A DNA stretch of 64,000 bases, from assembly GCA_008921705.1 (NCBI GenBank), contig VFFE01006695.1, positions 248,874-312,873 on the forward strand, given 5' to 3'. The notes beneath the pieces were generated by a model. The model was not told the origin of the DNA, made no database searches, and worked only from the letters and a program-made list of their open reading frames with translations. Source of the stretch: Burhinus oedicnemus. Taxonomy: Eukaryota; Chordata; Aves; Charadriiformes; Burhinidae. Shown here piece after piece: positions 1 through 59,381 of this stretch (position 1 is its first letter; every line of letters starts with the position of its first letter). Position numbers and translations under genes: made by a program.

Positions 1-3
1 CTG

Positions 4-126
4 TTCTCTTCTCTTCTCTTCTCTTCTCTTCTCTTCTCTTCTCTTCTCTTCTCTTCTCTTCTCTTCTCTTCTCTTCTCTTCTCTTCTCTTCTCTTCTCTT
101 CTCTTCTCTTCTCTTCTCTTCTCTTC
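4..126. repeat. (TTCTC)n pentanucleotide microsatellite
   Basis: About 24 nearly perfect TTCTC units run from the first bases, ending at TTCCGTTCC. The array may extend beyond the left edge. On the minus strand it is a (GAGAA)n purine tract. Confidence 0.97.
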
Positions 127-3100
127 CGTTCCATTCCAAAATTCCACCTATATATGAAGCACATTCAGTAGGGCTTTGCAAGTAGCCTACATCCTGGTCT
201 TCTGTTTGAAATCTCTGTTGAAATGGAAATCATCAGGACCAGTCATGTACAAGGCCAAATAAAACACCCTTTGTAGGGCCTGATATCACCTTTTCCATGA
301 GTAGTGAAATCTTCATCCTCCACTGTATGTCTCTGTTTCTTTGAGTGGGTAGCACCATGAGACTTTCATCTGACTCTTGTGTTTATCTCTGTCACTGACA
401 TTTTGTATTTGTGCATCTGTCCTTTGGCAATTAGCTCCATCACGCTTTTCAATTTTGATTATGTTCTGAGTGTGTATCTCTCAGGCACATTATCACAAAT
501 TGTGTTTCTAGTAATTTACCTTTCATTTGCCATCTTTCTCTTGTTCTTTTAAGAACATTTCGAATTGTATTTCAAATCACTCGTAGTATTTATTCTCCCA
601 GTTCAAGCCTAGTGTTTCAATGGTGTTCAAGTTGCTCAAGTTCTCCATACATACTCAGCTTGCAAAAATCTCCTTTAGTGCTATCTGCAGATTAATTTAC
701 CCTGGTGCTTTCTCCCTCCTCCAGATCACTGATGAAGTTGAAAGATCTTTTTCAGTACACACCTTCCCCTCAGTTAACACAGTCATCTGTCATTTTTCTT
801 AATGATCTTTTGGTCATTTGCTTCTCATCTAACTGATGATAGCCACAGCAAAGTAAACTCATACTTCAGACAAAAATTTTTGGGGGATCCATATCAAAAT
901 ATTACCATAATAAACTTGTCTAACTCAATTTATAAGTTAAATTTTAATAGTTCCTTCTTCACCATTGCCTGAATATGAATTCCTTGTGAGGAATCAACTC
1001 ACCCAGCTGCAACATAGAGTCAGAAAAGATTGTATTGAATCCTAAGGTCATAAACCTAGAGGCAGCATTATAGGCTTGAATAAGTTTTACACAGGCTTTG
1101 GAAAACAGTTCAGAGAACGAAACTCCATACTATCAGCCAGCAACAAGCCAGAGGAATACTGAAGGTTTAAGTTACTGAAGAAAACACTGTGTGTTTCTGT
1201 ACATTTACAAGCTAGCAAAGAACAATTGCTCTCAATACCAGCTTCAAAATAAAACCATATTGATTTCAAGACAGCAGCAGATTCCTCCTCAGAAGTATTG
1301 CATGGAGTGGTTGAAGCTACCATTATCCAGCTAAGTTCAGTGTTTACCAGAACTTGTTTAAAGCTGGGTAAGAGAAAGCCCAGCTAGTGAAACACACAAG
1401 GAAGCTCATGAGCACAGTCAAGAACAAGAGCTAGTGAAAAATTAGATTGTGGAAACAAGCATCTAAAGCAGCAGATTGCCCAAAGCATCTTGTGGGAAAA
1501 AGCTAAGGAGCCTGAGAACCCCTGGGAAGCGAAAGAGATGAGAGCTGATGTGAAAGATGCCAGTGCTTTTTCTGAGCATAATGAAGAGTTTGGAGGAGAT
1601 AACTGAGTACACCAGATTATGTTTTAAAAACAATGTGTTCTAGTAAGGGAATCTTCCCTCCTTTCCTCCCCCCACCCCCAATCTAATGTACCAAGTAGAA
1701 GTGATGCTTATGGTACACTGGAAGGTGGGTGGCTGAGCGCTTTTCATGAATTTCAATGCAAGGATGGGAAACATTCAACAATACTTGTGAAAAAGCCCTT
1801 AGACCTTCAAGTACTCAAAGGATTAATTTGAGTCCATAAAACATGGGAAGATTATTAAGGAGTGGAAAATTTCAGCTTTGAAAGAAGCTGAGATTTTTAT
1901 GTGCAGAAAACAAAATCATCAATCCATGAGAAGATTCCTGGAGTACCTTGTAAATGAGTACAACTTACAACTTCAACTTCAAATACAGAAATGAAACATT
2001 TTATAGGACAGGAACATGGTTAGGGACCTGGAAGAGATATGTAAGTCTGCAGGCCTCTATATATGCTGTGGGAAGAGTTGTACAGTATCTTCATGGATTT
2101 CACAGAGCACTTTAACTGGCAGACTGAAAGCTGTAGAAGGGAATACCAACAGGCTCATGAGTTCTTGAAAGAAGTGAGATTTCATCTCTGTGTGGCTGAA
2201 CCCCTTACCTTCTGGCATTCTAATAAAGTCTTGATTTCTGATGGTATCTCAGATGCCTCAGATATCTGTGAGTACTTTTCTCTATGCCAAAAATGCAAGA
2301 ATGGAAACATCTGAAATAAGTGTGAGAAGTGTTCCTTAAGGTATTGTGGAAAGAGGAAATATAACACCATATATTCAAATCTGTGCCATGGGACTGTGCC
2401 TGGCCACCCAATAAATTGCCTGTTCAGTGGCTGCCAGAGAGCATCATGCAACCCACCTCTTCCCTGAAAGTAACATGAATGGCTGGATCTTCCCCCACAT
2501 CAGCATTGTGGGGACCAAGATCATTGCCTCTCAGTGACTCTTGAGTAAAAAACCTTCATTTACAAGTAAAGCAGAGAGACTGTATTTGATTGCCTTGGAA
2601 ACATGGAAAGCTCACCTCTTTTCACTGTTCTCTCTCATTCTTTTCATGCAATTTGCTGGCCAAATGGCATTCTTTGCAATACTTGTGCGCCTCACTGTCT
2701 GCAACTAACAGGTGGAACAATTTGATCTCAGTAAACAATTTTTTGCTAGTGCACAAGAAAAGAGCAGAGTCTAGCTCCCCAAGCAGTGCTAACTGTGCAG
2801 AGAGAACAGAAGCAAATGCAGCAAGAATTATGTAGTCAGTCAAGTTAGCAGACCTGATACCTGTTGGAGGAAATCTGCTGGGCAAGACAACATGATTTAA
2901 AACCTAATCTAATTAAAACCTAAAACCTAAAATCTAAGCATAACTTCATTTAAAAGGCAAAAGATAGATTGATCTCTCGCTATCATGCACAGAAGAGAGG
3001 GAAACAGTATCCAGCCTCTTAACAGGAGGAAGGTTGAAGGAGCCTGTGACTACACACCTGCTAACGTAGACAGCTAGACAGGCAGATATGTAGGTTATAC

Positions 3101-3514
3101 GTGCCATCTCTATACACATCCATATGCCCACACATGTCTAACTGACATCTATAAAAATGTATGGTAAGCAAGTCTGTGCATGTGTTGACCTACAAATGAA
3201 CGTACATGAGTGTACACACTCACACCAGATGTAGCATGAATATTTTCAGCCTGTTCATATGGGATCAAACTTGTGGAAGCTGCTGCCATTGCCCTACCTG
3301 TATGCTCAGGTGCATACCACTCCTTTTATGTGTATGATTACACCCTGTGTGTGTTCTGTGGGAAATACATTCCAGAGGATGCTGTTTGTGGTGAAACCCT
3401 TAGGCAGTTATTTGCCTGTTTCTTTGACTCCAAGTCTTTTCCCTGTTTGCACAAACCTGGAGATACAAACTTATTTGACCCTGGTCAATCACAAAACAGC
3501 TCAAAGGTGCTTTT
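127..3514. other. 3' flanking DNA of TEAD4, no gene recognised
   Basis: This is AT-rich unique-looking sequence. The open frames here are short (under 115 codons), overlap on both strands and match no family I know. In human the next gene in this direction is TSPAN9, and no exon of it is recognisable here. Confidence 0.6.
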
Positions 3515-3633
3515 CTGAAAATACACAATATCTGCAGTTTATTTTTCAGTTTGGTATGAGGGGGCAGGGATTGTTCAAACACAGGCTTGTTTCTTAGACA
3601 TGCATCCCGTGGACGACTCAGGGCAGAGAGTCT
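3515..3633 (-). other. TEAD4: Probable short TEAD4 3' UTR
   Basis: This is the stretch between the stop codon and the expected cleavage site downstream of the first AATAAA. The left end is approximate. If that signal is used, the 3' UTR is only about 120 nt; alternative longer ends cannot be excluded. Confidence 0.5.
3538..3543 (-). promoter_or_regulatory. Candidate poly(A) signal AATAAA
   Basis: The plus strand reads TTTATT, giving AATAAA on the gene strand about 90 nt past the stop codon. It is followed within 40 nt by U/G-rich sequence (TTGTGTATTTT, then TGTTTTGTG), as expected of a cleavage region. Confidence 0.55.
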
Positions 3634-49069
<45,436 letters not shown>

Positions 49070-50444
49070 GGTGCCACGCGGAGAAGCGGACTTGGAACCT
49101 GTGATGACAAACACATCCCATCTGTCAGTTAGAAATCCTCTCTAGGAAATACTAAAGAAAGAGTTAAAAAAACCTCAGTGACGAGAGTTTTAACTTCAAG
49201 TTTACCTTAAATGGTAAGGTAACTTGACCACATGCTTGATTTCTATTAATGTTCAGTTGAAAACCTTTTCTACAAATCCTTCTGATAAAACAGCCTTCTC
49301 CCATATCTCTTTGGTTCATTAACTCTTTATCACTTCCCAGTTCTCCTCAGATGCTATGTCTTCTTGCCTGTGTCTTCATCTCCTAATTTCTTTCTCCCTC
49401 TGCTGTCATTATCTGTCAACTTTCTGAAGTGCACGTACAGGGATTCAGTCCGTGTGAAAGACTATACAAAATAAAGCAGTGATGAATTATCTAGTCATCA
49501 CTGAGCACTGGGGTTGAAATTGTCTTAGATACTGTTTCACTGGATCAGAGCTAGTAGTCGGTGTAGTTTTTAATACTGACATTTCTTCTTCTCAAGGATC
49601 AGCTGCACTTCTAAAAAGCAATTCCTAGAGCCAGACAGTTTAATGCAATGTCTCCCAAATCTCAGCACTACATCCTGGCAGGAGCCGAAGACACCATGAG
49701 TAAAAGGATAAAGGCACTAGGTTGCAGGTCAAGAATCCTAGGCGCTTAGCCCGTTTCTACTGCTCATCTTCAGAGCGACCTTGGGCAAATGTGTTCAGTT
49801 CTCTGTGCCTCTCTGCTCCCTCATCCTTTACCAGTCTCAGGCTATTAGATTTGCCAATGCACCAGAGCAGAAACTGGTTTCTCATTGAACCTAAGCAGAC
49901 AGCTGCTAGCTCTTGAAAACTACAATTAATTATAGTCTACTTATAAACACCTACAGTAGAGGCTGAAGTCATCGAGTGGAGCTGCTAAAACACTCATTCA
50001 GAAAGCAACTTCAGACCATACAGATTCTTCCAATCAACCACACAGAAAACAAATGACTTCTAAAAACAGATAATTCCCCTGCCTTAGTCCCAAAGCTGTT
50101 AATTTACCTTTTTAATAATTTTTTTTTATCTGAGATACAAAGGATGCAGCTAAATGAGAGAGTTCAGAACTTCTCTGTGTATTACCACATTGAGCTGGGT
50201 AGCAAGAAAATGAGAATAAGGCTTTTTTTGCAAGAGCAACTGAATCATCAAACCTGTACTGAATAAGAGAATAAGGAGAGAGCTCTCACATACCAAGTTG
50301 GACTAGCTCAGAAATATCACAGTGATCATGTAAAGGAGAACAGAGGAAAAATTTGGGCATGGTCTACATCAAAAACTAATTAGAACAAGATTTGTACAGT
50401 TATGCTGTGCCCTAGTTGGTAAATAGGAAAATCAGATCATAAAA

Positions 50445-50945
50445 TGTTAGAATCGTTTAGGTTGGAAAAGACCTTTAAGATCATCTAGTCCAACCATTGA
50501 CCCCACTCTGGTACCTACTCTGACCCTACCAGGTCTGCCACTAAACCATGTCTCTAAGCACCACATCTACATGACTTTTAAACACATCCAGGGATGGTGA
50601 CTCAACCACCTCCCTCGGCAGCCTGTTCCAATGTCTGATAACTCTTCCAGTGAAAAATTTTTTCCTAATGTCCAGCCTACACCTCCCCTGCCATAACTTT
50701 AACCCGTTTCCTCCTGTCCTATCGCTAGTTACTTGGGAGAAGAGACCAGCACCCATCTCACTACAACCTCCTTTCAGGTAGCTGTAGAGAGCAATAAGGT
50801 CTCCCCTCAGCCTTCTCCAGACTAAACAATCCTAATTCCTTCAGCTGCTCCTCATAAGACATGTTCTCCAGACCCCTCAACCAGCTTTGTTGCCCTTCTC
50901 TGGACATGCTCCAGCACCTCAATGTCCCTCCTATAAGATGGCAGT
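50445..50945 (-). mobile_element. CR1 LINE 3' end, same sense as TEAD4
   Basis: The reverse of a CR1 tail starts TTAGAATCGTTTAGGTTGGA. In minus-strand translation it shows [20 protein letters not shown] (about 50670-50611) and upstream [20 protein letters not shown] (about 50870-50811). 5'-truncated; one frameshift separates the two blocks. Confidence 0.93.
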
Positions 50946-53900
50946 TCATTGCTATGAACTGCTACTTATTTTGTATCACATTTACTTTTTCTATACAAAC
51001 CACCGTTTGGACAACTGACAATTATTTTACCAGACAAGAGTTCTAATGACTAAATTAGTGATTTATGGATAATTCCACTATTCTCTTCTCACAAAAAGAA
51101 GACCCTTCTTAAGAATACAGACTTTTGTCTTCCTGCAATTTATTATAGTGCTGCTGATCATTCTAAGTTCAGAATCAGACCCCTAAAAATAATAGATCTT
51201 AATGATCTATTTAAAAACTACATACTTTTATTTAGGTTCGTATGTTCTAGTTTTCTTACTTTAACCATGGAAACTGAGAAGTTCAACTTCAGAAATTCAA
51301 AGGTTTAGGGCAGATGGGTCCAGAAAGTTGCCTGACATCAACTTAAAAATGAGTGTATGATGTATTTTTTTTTTAAAGTCTCTCTGGTTTCTTACCTCTT
51401 TGGATTTCATGTTTACAAAATCTTCAAGACCTTAATGACTAGATTTTTTTAATAAAAGCTGAAATTCTTAAAAATTTTATCATTTCAAAAGCTGAAGTGG
51501 TAGAAAGAGTTGACAACACAGGCTCTCAGAAGGTTTTGCTGCTCCTTAATGACTTTAAACAGCAGCAGATACCTATTTTACATCTCCACAACCTACCAAA
51601 AGCTCAGGAGACAAATAAGACAATACTGGGCATTTGAATAATTTCTAGACACAGTATACTTCTTATACCATGGTGCAGCATTTTAACAAGTTGTTCACAT
51701 AGACACTTAGAAAACCTAGTATACAATTTATTTCCATGAGAATATCTGGAACACATGAACCACTACATTGGCCTACCACTGTCCATGCATCCATTTGAGC
51801 CCCTACATTAGATTATTTCAATCCTCTTGAGTCATGCTGTACATTTTCAGAGCATGGGTAGAAAGAATAAAATGAGAGGTGAGGGGTGCATAAAGGGGAA
51901 CTCACACTTGGCCTTTACCACCAGGACAGATATGCCAAGCACACTGTGAATGGCACCAAAGCAGGCAAGGTGACTCTAAGAGACCCTGAAATGAACGGTA
52001 ACAGTTGCTTCCCTCACCAAGCACCTATCACCAATAAATCCCCTTTCACTGTCAGATGCTCAATAAAAAATTACATGGGTATTCAAGAGATTGTCCTGCT
52101 GGGGAATCAGCATACAGGAGTAAGCTTTCCACAGGAGGACTCTGACAGAGGAATAGAAGCTATCTGTTCCAACTGTTCTTCTTTTGATATTTCCCCAAGC
52201 ATCCCTAGTCCCTGGAGACGGTCAAGACCTTCCATATTTAATACACATTAAAAACCTTCACAAACACAAGGCACAGGCTAGTTTTAACGTAGGCTGACAG
52301 ACTGAAAAATGGAGGGGTTCAGAAAGAAGCCTAAGATGTGACAGCAAGTATATTCATAGTATCACCTGCATTTGGAACTGCAAGTCTCGTAACAGCCAGC
52401 AGGCTTCACACCAAGTGAAACCATACTCTAACTGCTCAACTGTATGACTCCCAAAGCCACGGTCACTGGAAGCTACAACCTCTGCTATCACACCAAATCC
52501 CCTAGCAATACATGCAAGTAGGTGCAGTCATCTCTAAGAGAATGTATAGCCATCATAACAATAAAAAGCATCTACTTTGAATCTAGTTATTTTAATCTCC
52601 TTAATGTCTATGCAGACACAGATGAATACCTAGCAGGCAATTTCAGCATGGCACACTCTTATGTTGGAAACTAAGCAAATATATCTGAAGCATAAATTTC
52701 CGCCTCCCCGCCCTGCATCCCAGCCCTAGTAGTTGTTGCCTGATCATTTCATGTTCTACAAGGCTTCACATCTGCACCAAGCGCCTTTGGTGACAAAGGA
52801 AACTCTGTGTCCTTTCTGATCTAAGCTCCAGAGTAAGTGGTGGAGAAAACATACTGTATTCAGTTCAGTGTCAACTCCCAAGACCCTTTTCTGCAAACAG
52901 AAAGAGAAGTTGTGCCAACTTGTCACTTGTATATTCAGGGAAGTCCACAAAGCAAGAGACAGAGTAAGTGAGCCTTACCTCACACTGGTCTACATCAAGG
53001 AAGATGTGGAACGTAACACCAATGAGGGAAGAAATTATATAAATCTTGAAGTGACTAGATACTTTTTTTTTTCCCCCCCAATGTTTCTTTCTTTTTGTGC
53101 CTTGACCAGCAAGGTAGTCCTATCCCAAGCTACAGCCAGTTCAGCAGGCACCAAAATGTGGCCAATCCCAACTTTTCTACACCTTGGGGCCTGATTCTGC
53201 TTTCCCTTCTTGGCACTAAAACTATTCCTGGTGGATGATGAGAAAAATGGAATTGTACAGACCATAAAATCAAGGATGTTTGGCCATCTCTAGCTGAAAC
53301 CTTAGTAATCACCCAGACACTAACACAAGTCGGCCTGCTTTTTTTCTTATGAAGAAATTCCATAGACTGAAATGACCATGAAAATACTTATAACTTCATG
53401 TCTCTTGTTCAGTAAGATGCCAAGGGCTTAAAGGGCCTGCAAAGTTTTCTTAAATAATGTTGCTTAAATAGTAAGCTCCATGTGCAATCCCAGGCAATAC
53501 TCAGAGGCAATAAACAGTAATACTGGGAGTCCTGGACAGGTGCTATCTGGTCTGTAGGTCTCTTCGTTGGCTGAACACTTCAGGCCTTCCGTTTCCTGCA
53601 CTGTTGATCGAAACTCCGACCACACTGGTGGCAAAAGTGGCCATTTATTAAACTAAGCCAAGCAAATTGTAGAGAAGCTGGGGGTTAAATTGTATCGTAA
53701 ATAGCTTTATTAGTATGGCAAGTTGAAAAAACTGTCAGTGGAATCACCAGAGCATTTTTCAGACATATGCTAGTGTTGAATGTGTTATTTATAAGAAAGG
53801 TTTGAATAATATTCATTGGAAGATACTTTAACAAAATACAAATGTTTCAGTTAGCATCTAGCTTTCACTTTGCTTCTGTTTCCCCATTCAGTCAATAGTA

Positions 53901-54956
53901 ACTATACACATATATCTTGGTAACTTTAATGGTGTATGTAATGTATTACTGAGTGTTCTAATATCGCTAAATTTTTTAGTACTTTGAATTTATTTATTTT
54001 TTTTTTAAAAAAAAGTTCTGCTTGTAGAAGAGCTTGTAATCACAAAGCTTCCTTCTGATGCGGAGGGGATTTGATTCTGAAATCACTAAACAGATATCCC
54101 AGTTCCCAGGCACGCTCAGACAATTCCTTCCCCATCTGAATCCCCTCCCCAGGCACAGTTCTTAGGATCAGAGAAGTCAGAGGATGTTGCTCCATTCTCA
54201 TAACAGGAAGTTTTGCCAGAGGTCCCAGACTTGGTGTTTGTTCTCTTCAGATTCCCCCAGTATGAACTTAGACTCCTCTTCTTGGTGGTCATATTTCTCG
54301 TCTAGTACCTTACAGTTGTTCTTATTCTGATCCTACTCTTATTTTACTGAGAGATGATTAACTACCTTTCTTTGTGGGGTGCAGTCATGGATTCTCTCCC
54401 AGGATCAAAGACACAAGGCCCTCTCAGCACCTCCACCTTCTCACTATCTCTGCTTCCTTCTTATGTTTCCCTCTGTCCAAATACTGTTTCTTATTCACTC
54501 TTGGTCCCTGTTCTTCTTTCTGCCATGGCCCGTCTCTTAATGAGTCACTCACAAAGACAGGCTTTTGGGTCAGAGGAAAGCAAAACCATGGAAAAAGCAC
54601 AAAAATCTTTCAGCTCCAGCAGCTTTAGTTTAATTGTCCCGATGCTGGTAATTTCAACATTAACTCTCTTTCCTTTCACACATGGTATCTCATTGAGACT
54701 CAGAAATCCTGCAGGGCTAGACAGTTGCCAAGAATCCTTCAGCGAGGTCTCATTGACAGGGAGCACATCTTTAGCAGACTCCATAGTCTGACACATCTGC
54801 TTTCTAATATCAATCCTTCAGTCATTACTGTTCGTAACAGCTCCCTCTTAAGTGTTTGTGGCAGCTGCTCCACACAAAACCCTACTTTCCTGAGGATCTG
54901 AAAAATTGCAGCCAGCTGTCTCCAGTTGTTCAGATTTCTTAGAGCTGCTCTGTCCA

Positions 54957-54977
54957 AAAGACTCCTCCCCCCCCCCA
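54957..54977. repeat. Short C-rich run
   Basis: CTCCTCCCCCCCCCCCATCC, a homopolymer C tract flanked by C/T-rich sequence. Confidence 0.8.
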
Positions 54978-56884
54978 TCCATGGCCACCCCCTTTCCCTG
55001 CTGGAACCCGTATCAAGCAGGACATACTAACCAGAGACATCCCTATTCACTCACCCCTCCCAAGCAGGAATGCTTGCCAGCACAGCTGCATAGAGTCTGA
55101 CAGTGCAGTTCCACTCCTGCTTCTGAGCTGGCTGCACTCTGAGCAAGTCACTTCATTTTACCAAGGACGTCACTTCATCCTTGGTCTCACTTAATGGAAC
55201 TCCAAGCTGTGGGGGCAGGGACTGCTTCCCATTACAGGTATTCCTTGATGTCATTGTAATGCAAATAAAACCAAACAATTCCAGTATTCACTACCTTGAT
55301 AACATAAGCCAAATACTGCTACTGTAGAGGATCTGAACCACAACATTTTCATATCTGATCAGCAGTCGAACAGAGAATTTCAAAAAAAGAATGAGTCCAG
55401 CCAAAAGAGAAGATGTCCTGCTGCTCAAACTATAACTTTAGAGTCATTTATAACAACAAGAAAACCTGGAAACAGCAACAACCAGTCAGTTACTTCCATT
55501 CAGAACACACTAACAAATGAGCTTACACAATGCAGTCTTACAAGGAGATTTGGGTTTAAGAAAGCAACAGCTTGGAATGCTACGAAATCTATTGCGCAAG
55601 GTACAATGGAAGATAGCATTCAAACTTACCAGACGATGGAGGCTGGGAAATTCTACAGGACACTACAATAATAGCTCAATTCCTCTGAAAGAAAAGAATG
55701 AGTGCAATCAGTAGATAAGTAGCTCCAAGGGGGTGCAACTCAAAGACTGCAGGAAAAAAATGTACAGGAAAAGGTGGGAAAGCAGCTACTCAGCAATAAC
55801 TAGGGTCTGTCAAAGCCTGCAGGCAAAAGAGGACAGAAATCATGAACATGTTTACAGGGCAAAATGAAGATGCAACTGTTGCAAGACCAACTACTACTGA
55901 ACTGTATCTAGGAAGATAACAGCACTTCTGCAGCACCAGCCAGCAAACAGTTGCTCAGGCTCCTCAGGAGCTGCATTCCTGTCATTAAATCAGCCTGGAG
56001 CCAAAGCCACTCAATGTCAGCAGAAGATCCAGCCACAGTGGAGATGGGTGGGTGCAGTTCACCGAGCCTTTTGAGGGAGCTCTGCTCAAGCACTCCGTAA
56101 GAACTTAGGAAAGTGGTGAACGTGGCTAAAATATCACCTTTTGCCCTGGGTGTTTCCTGCAATTCCTGGGCAATGCTGACTATTCCCTGTGAAAATCCCT
56201 ATCCGCCCAGTACACCAGAATAATGCTGCCTAATTCTGTGGATAAAACAAGTTAAGGTAAGTGTTAATTGCTGTAGGTAAAGCAAAAGCTCTTAACAGCC
56301 AGCAGCACCAGGCAAGGAAGGAAAAAGAACTTGAGATTTCCCTCTGTGTATTGGGCAAGGTAATACAATCATTACACCTACAGGCTGCATTGTGAGATTT
56401 TTGTCTCCGTCTCACCACTGAGTAAGACTGGTTTACAAAGGAACAAGCACTGCTAGCCTCAGATCATATCCAGCATAAGCTTGGGCTCCAGCTGAATGGT
56501 TATTACACTGCTTGCTACACTGAAACTGCCTGCAGCAACTGCTGTTCAAAAGGCACCTGACTTCCTGCGCAAAGCAAAACAACACTTAAATTATTGCAGT
56601 AGCTGAGCTCTGGCTCAAGCAGAGAGAGGATGTAGCGTCCAGCAGAGTGATATAAATCAAAACAAGGATAGAGGAGAACTTCTATCAGTGCAGCCCTGGA
56701 TAATGGAGTCAAACAGGATGTGATGAGATAAGGGTGTGTGTGGCCTTGCACACCATCCAATCGGTTACATTTGTGACAAAGGAAACAGAAGGCAGAGCCT
56801 TGCTGCCCTAAAGAAGGGAGGAGAAAAAAAATACACAACCCAACAACAACAAAACTCAAAGGCTGGTTCTGCTCCCACTAGTCT

Positions 56885-56975
56885 AGGGGTGGCCAACTTG
56901 GGGATTGGTTCTGAGCCACAGGCAACTCATGCACAGCTCCCACGTACAGGCTACATCATAAGGCCACCAGCCTTG
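56885..56975 (+). mobile_element. Possible hAT DNA-transposon end, uncertain
   Basis: The stretch AGGGGTGGCCAACTTGGGGA followed by GAGCCACAGGCAACTC resembles the ends of some old hAT-family elements (CAGGGGTGGCCAAC then GAGCCACATG). The opposite terminus was not found, so this may be chance. Confidence 0.25.
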
Positions 56976-59320
56976 GACTGACAAAATGACTACTGCATGA
57001 TTTACATCTCAGCTGGGAGAGAAAAATTAGTGAGGAAGGGCAGCAGAGATTGACACTGCCAGGTTGTCCTGGGATTGAGCCACACACTGGGCTGGCCCCA
57101 GCCCTTAAAGGAACAGTGCAATTCCTGGGGAGTCACTGTTATTTCTCACACAGGAACTGTTCCCAGAGCTCCCATGCTCCCTGAATTTCCAAGACATGCG
57201 GCATGTGTTTCACAGCTTCCCAAACTGTGGTGAAGGTTGTGGTGGGTGAAAATGGTTAGCCACCCTCTTGCTAGCAGCAGCAGTCACCAGGAGTCATTCC
57301 GGACAAGCACAGAGCTTGTTAGAAAGCAATGAACCAGGAGGAAGTCCAATGATAACATCCCTTTTCTATTGCAGAATCACCAGTAGTGTTAGCTAAACAT
57401 GTTCAAATCACAACTGTCCCATCAAGTATAGACAAGTGTAGACATTGACTGATAAAAATGACTTGAGTCTTACCAAACCAAGCTAGAGACAGAAATAAAT
57501 AATGCCTAGCATTTTCCCAAAGAGTATTATTCACTTAATTATTAAAGTATAGGGAACCCTTAATAGCAGCCTAAAAAAGCCTGGCTCCTTAATCCGCTGA
57601 AAATCAATTGGCCTGAAAATTTCTCCATTGGACTCAAAAGCCCCCATTTTACCTATGGAAAAAAATATATCACAAAGAGCTATATGAACCACCCAAGGAC
57701 AAAATCAGTCTGGGGGCAAAATCCAGACAAGAATTTCAAGACAAGAAAAGGTGAACTTCAAAACTGTTTTGTGATTGCAAGTAGTATAACTTCAGAGGGG
57801 CTCATGTTTAACACTGTCTGGAAATCAGGCATCTTTTGAGTCTTTCCTGACAAGTAACACAAAATTGTGAGACTCAACGCCCATTTTAGGATATCCAAAT
57901 TGAATTCTTATTTCCTAATCCTGCCTCCTGTTCGTGAGACCTCTCAACCTCTTGTCTAGGATTCAAGGGAAGATGTCCCAAAAAAACTCATGACTGTGAC
58001 ATACTTAGCTTCCATGACAGTAATGGCAGAATTTCACATGAACTCAGACAGGAGACAAATGTTTGCAAATCTCATCCAAAGCAGTGAAAACGTTTAGCTC
58101 CAAAACTACAGCCAGTCTCCAAGAAAAGAAATAGCTGAACCTGGGCTAAGAAGCTTACAACAGAATAGATGGAAGCACTGACCACACAACCCATGAACAC
58201 AGTCAGATTTCTGCATCTGCAGTGCTTGCGGGTGTTCTGTATTGCAGGCATGACCTGTCTGGCCAGGGCTAAGCCCTTTGCTAAAGCCTCAAGACAAAAG
58301 CAAACCACAAACAGGCAGAACAGGTATATAAAATGAGACCTCAATTCAGTCAACCAATTAAGCACGTGCCTTGATTTTAGTAGTAGTTAGACGGGAGCTT
58401 AAAGGTGTTTGATACTTTCAATAAACCAATGCCTAAAGTAAAGAACAACCATGAAACATCCACATCATATGAATGAACCCTACTTATGGCTACCAACAAA
58501 GCCACACTCTCTTGGAGTATTCAGAAGCCACCCCAGTTCAGTTTTGGAGTACGTGCTCCACCTGGAACATGCAGAACATGAACATCGAATGCTTACAGCA
58601 AAGATGATCACTTCTTGATGGCTGACACTGAGGAAAGTCCACCTGATTTGGTTTTCTGTAAGAGAGTGAAATTTCCTAGCAAACAAACAGACAGCAGCCA
58701 TTTTAGCTGGATTCCAGTTCTCCTACCACTTTGATACAAGAGACGGTAGAGCCATCTTCAACTCGGACTAGTGTAATTTTGAGCTCAGAATGCTTTCCTC
58801 TCAATTGTGGCATAAACACAGTGATTTCCAAACTGCTGAACATATAAGGATTTCACAGAAAGCAAGTGAAAATCATGAGAACCTGTAGTACAACCCCAAC
58901 CCTCAAATGGGAATCACTAAGCAAAAAAAGCAAAAAAAAAAGTAATGCCAAAAGCTGAAAAACACAGGTTAAACTTGCTCGCAGATATTACAGGAAAGCA
59001 CAAACCTTCCGATTTATCTCTTTGCCCTTCCAGACCCTTCTCACCAGGAAGGTCAACAGGTTATATACCTTCTGCTGGATTAATCTACAGGAGAACAAGG
59101 GCAGCTAGCCAAGCAAAACTAGATTCTTAAAGGGACACAGCCAACCACAGACTTGACTCATTTTTAAAACATGTTCTTACAAATAAAACCTATGACCAAA
59201 ACCAGTGGAAAAAGATGCTGCTTCTCTATTTTTCAGTTAGCTTACCAGGTGGTTAGAAACAGTGATTTATATTGTTTCCCCTGCACAGGTATTTTATTCT
59301 GTTCGCATTGATCCTTCAGG

Positions 59321-59381
59321 AAAAAACAAACAAACAAACAAACAAACAAAAAAAAACCAACCAAACAAAAAAAAAACCCCA
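59321..59381 (+). repeat. (CAAA)n microsatellite and A-rich tail
   Basis: About seven CAAA units followed by AAAAAAAACCAACCAAAC and another A run. Confidence 0.93.

Noticed and set aside
54354..54791. 145-codon open frame on the plus strand in the first intron
   Set aside because: No recognisable domain; it is rich in Ser/Leu from C/T-rich DNA, lacks splice or promoter context, and an overlapping frame exists on the other strand. A chance frame is more likely.
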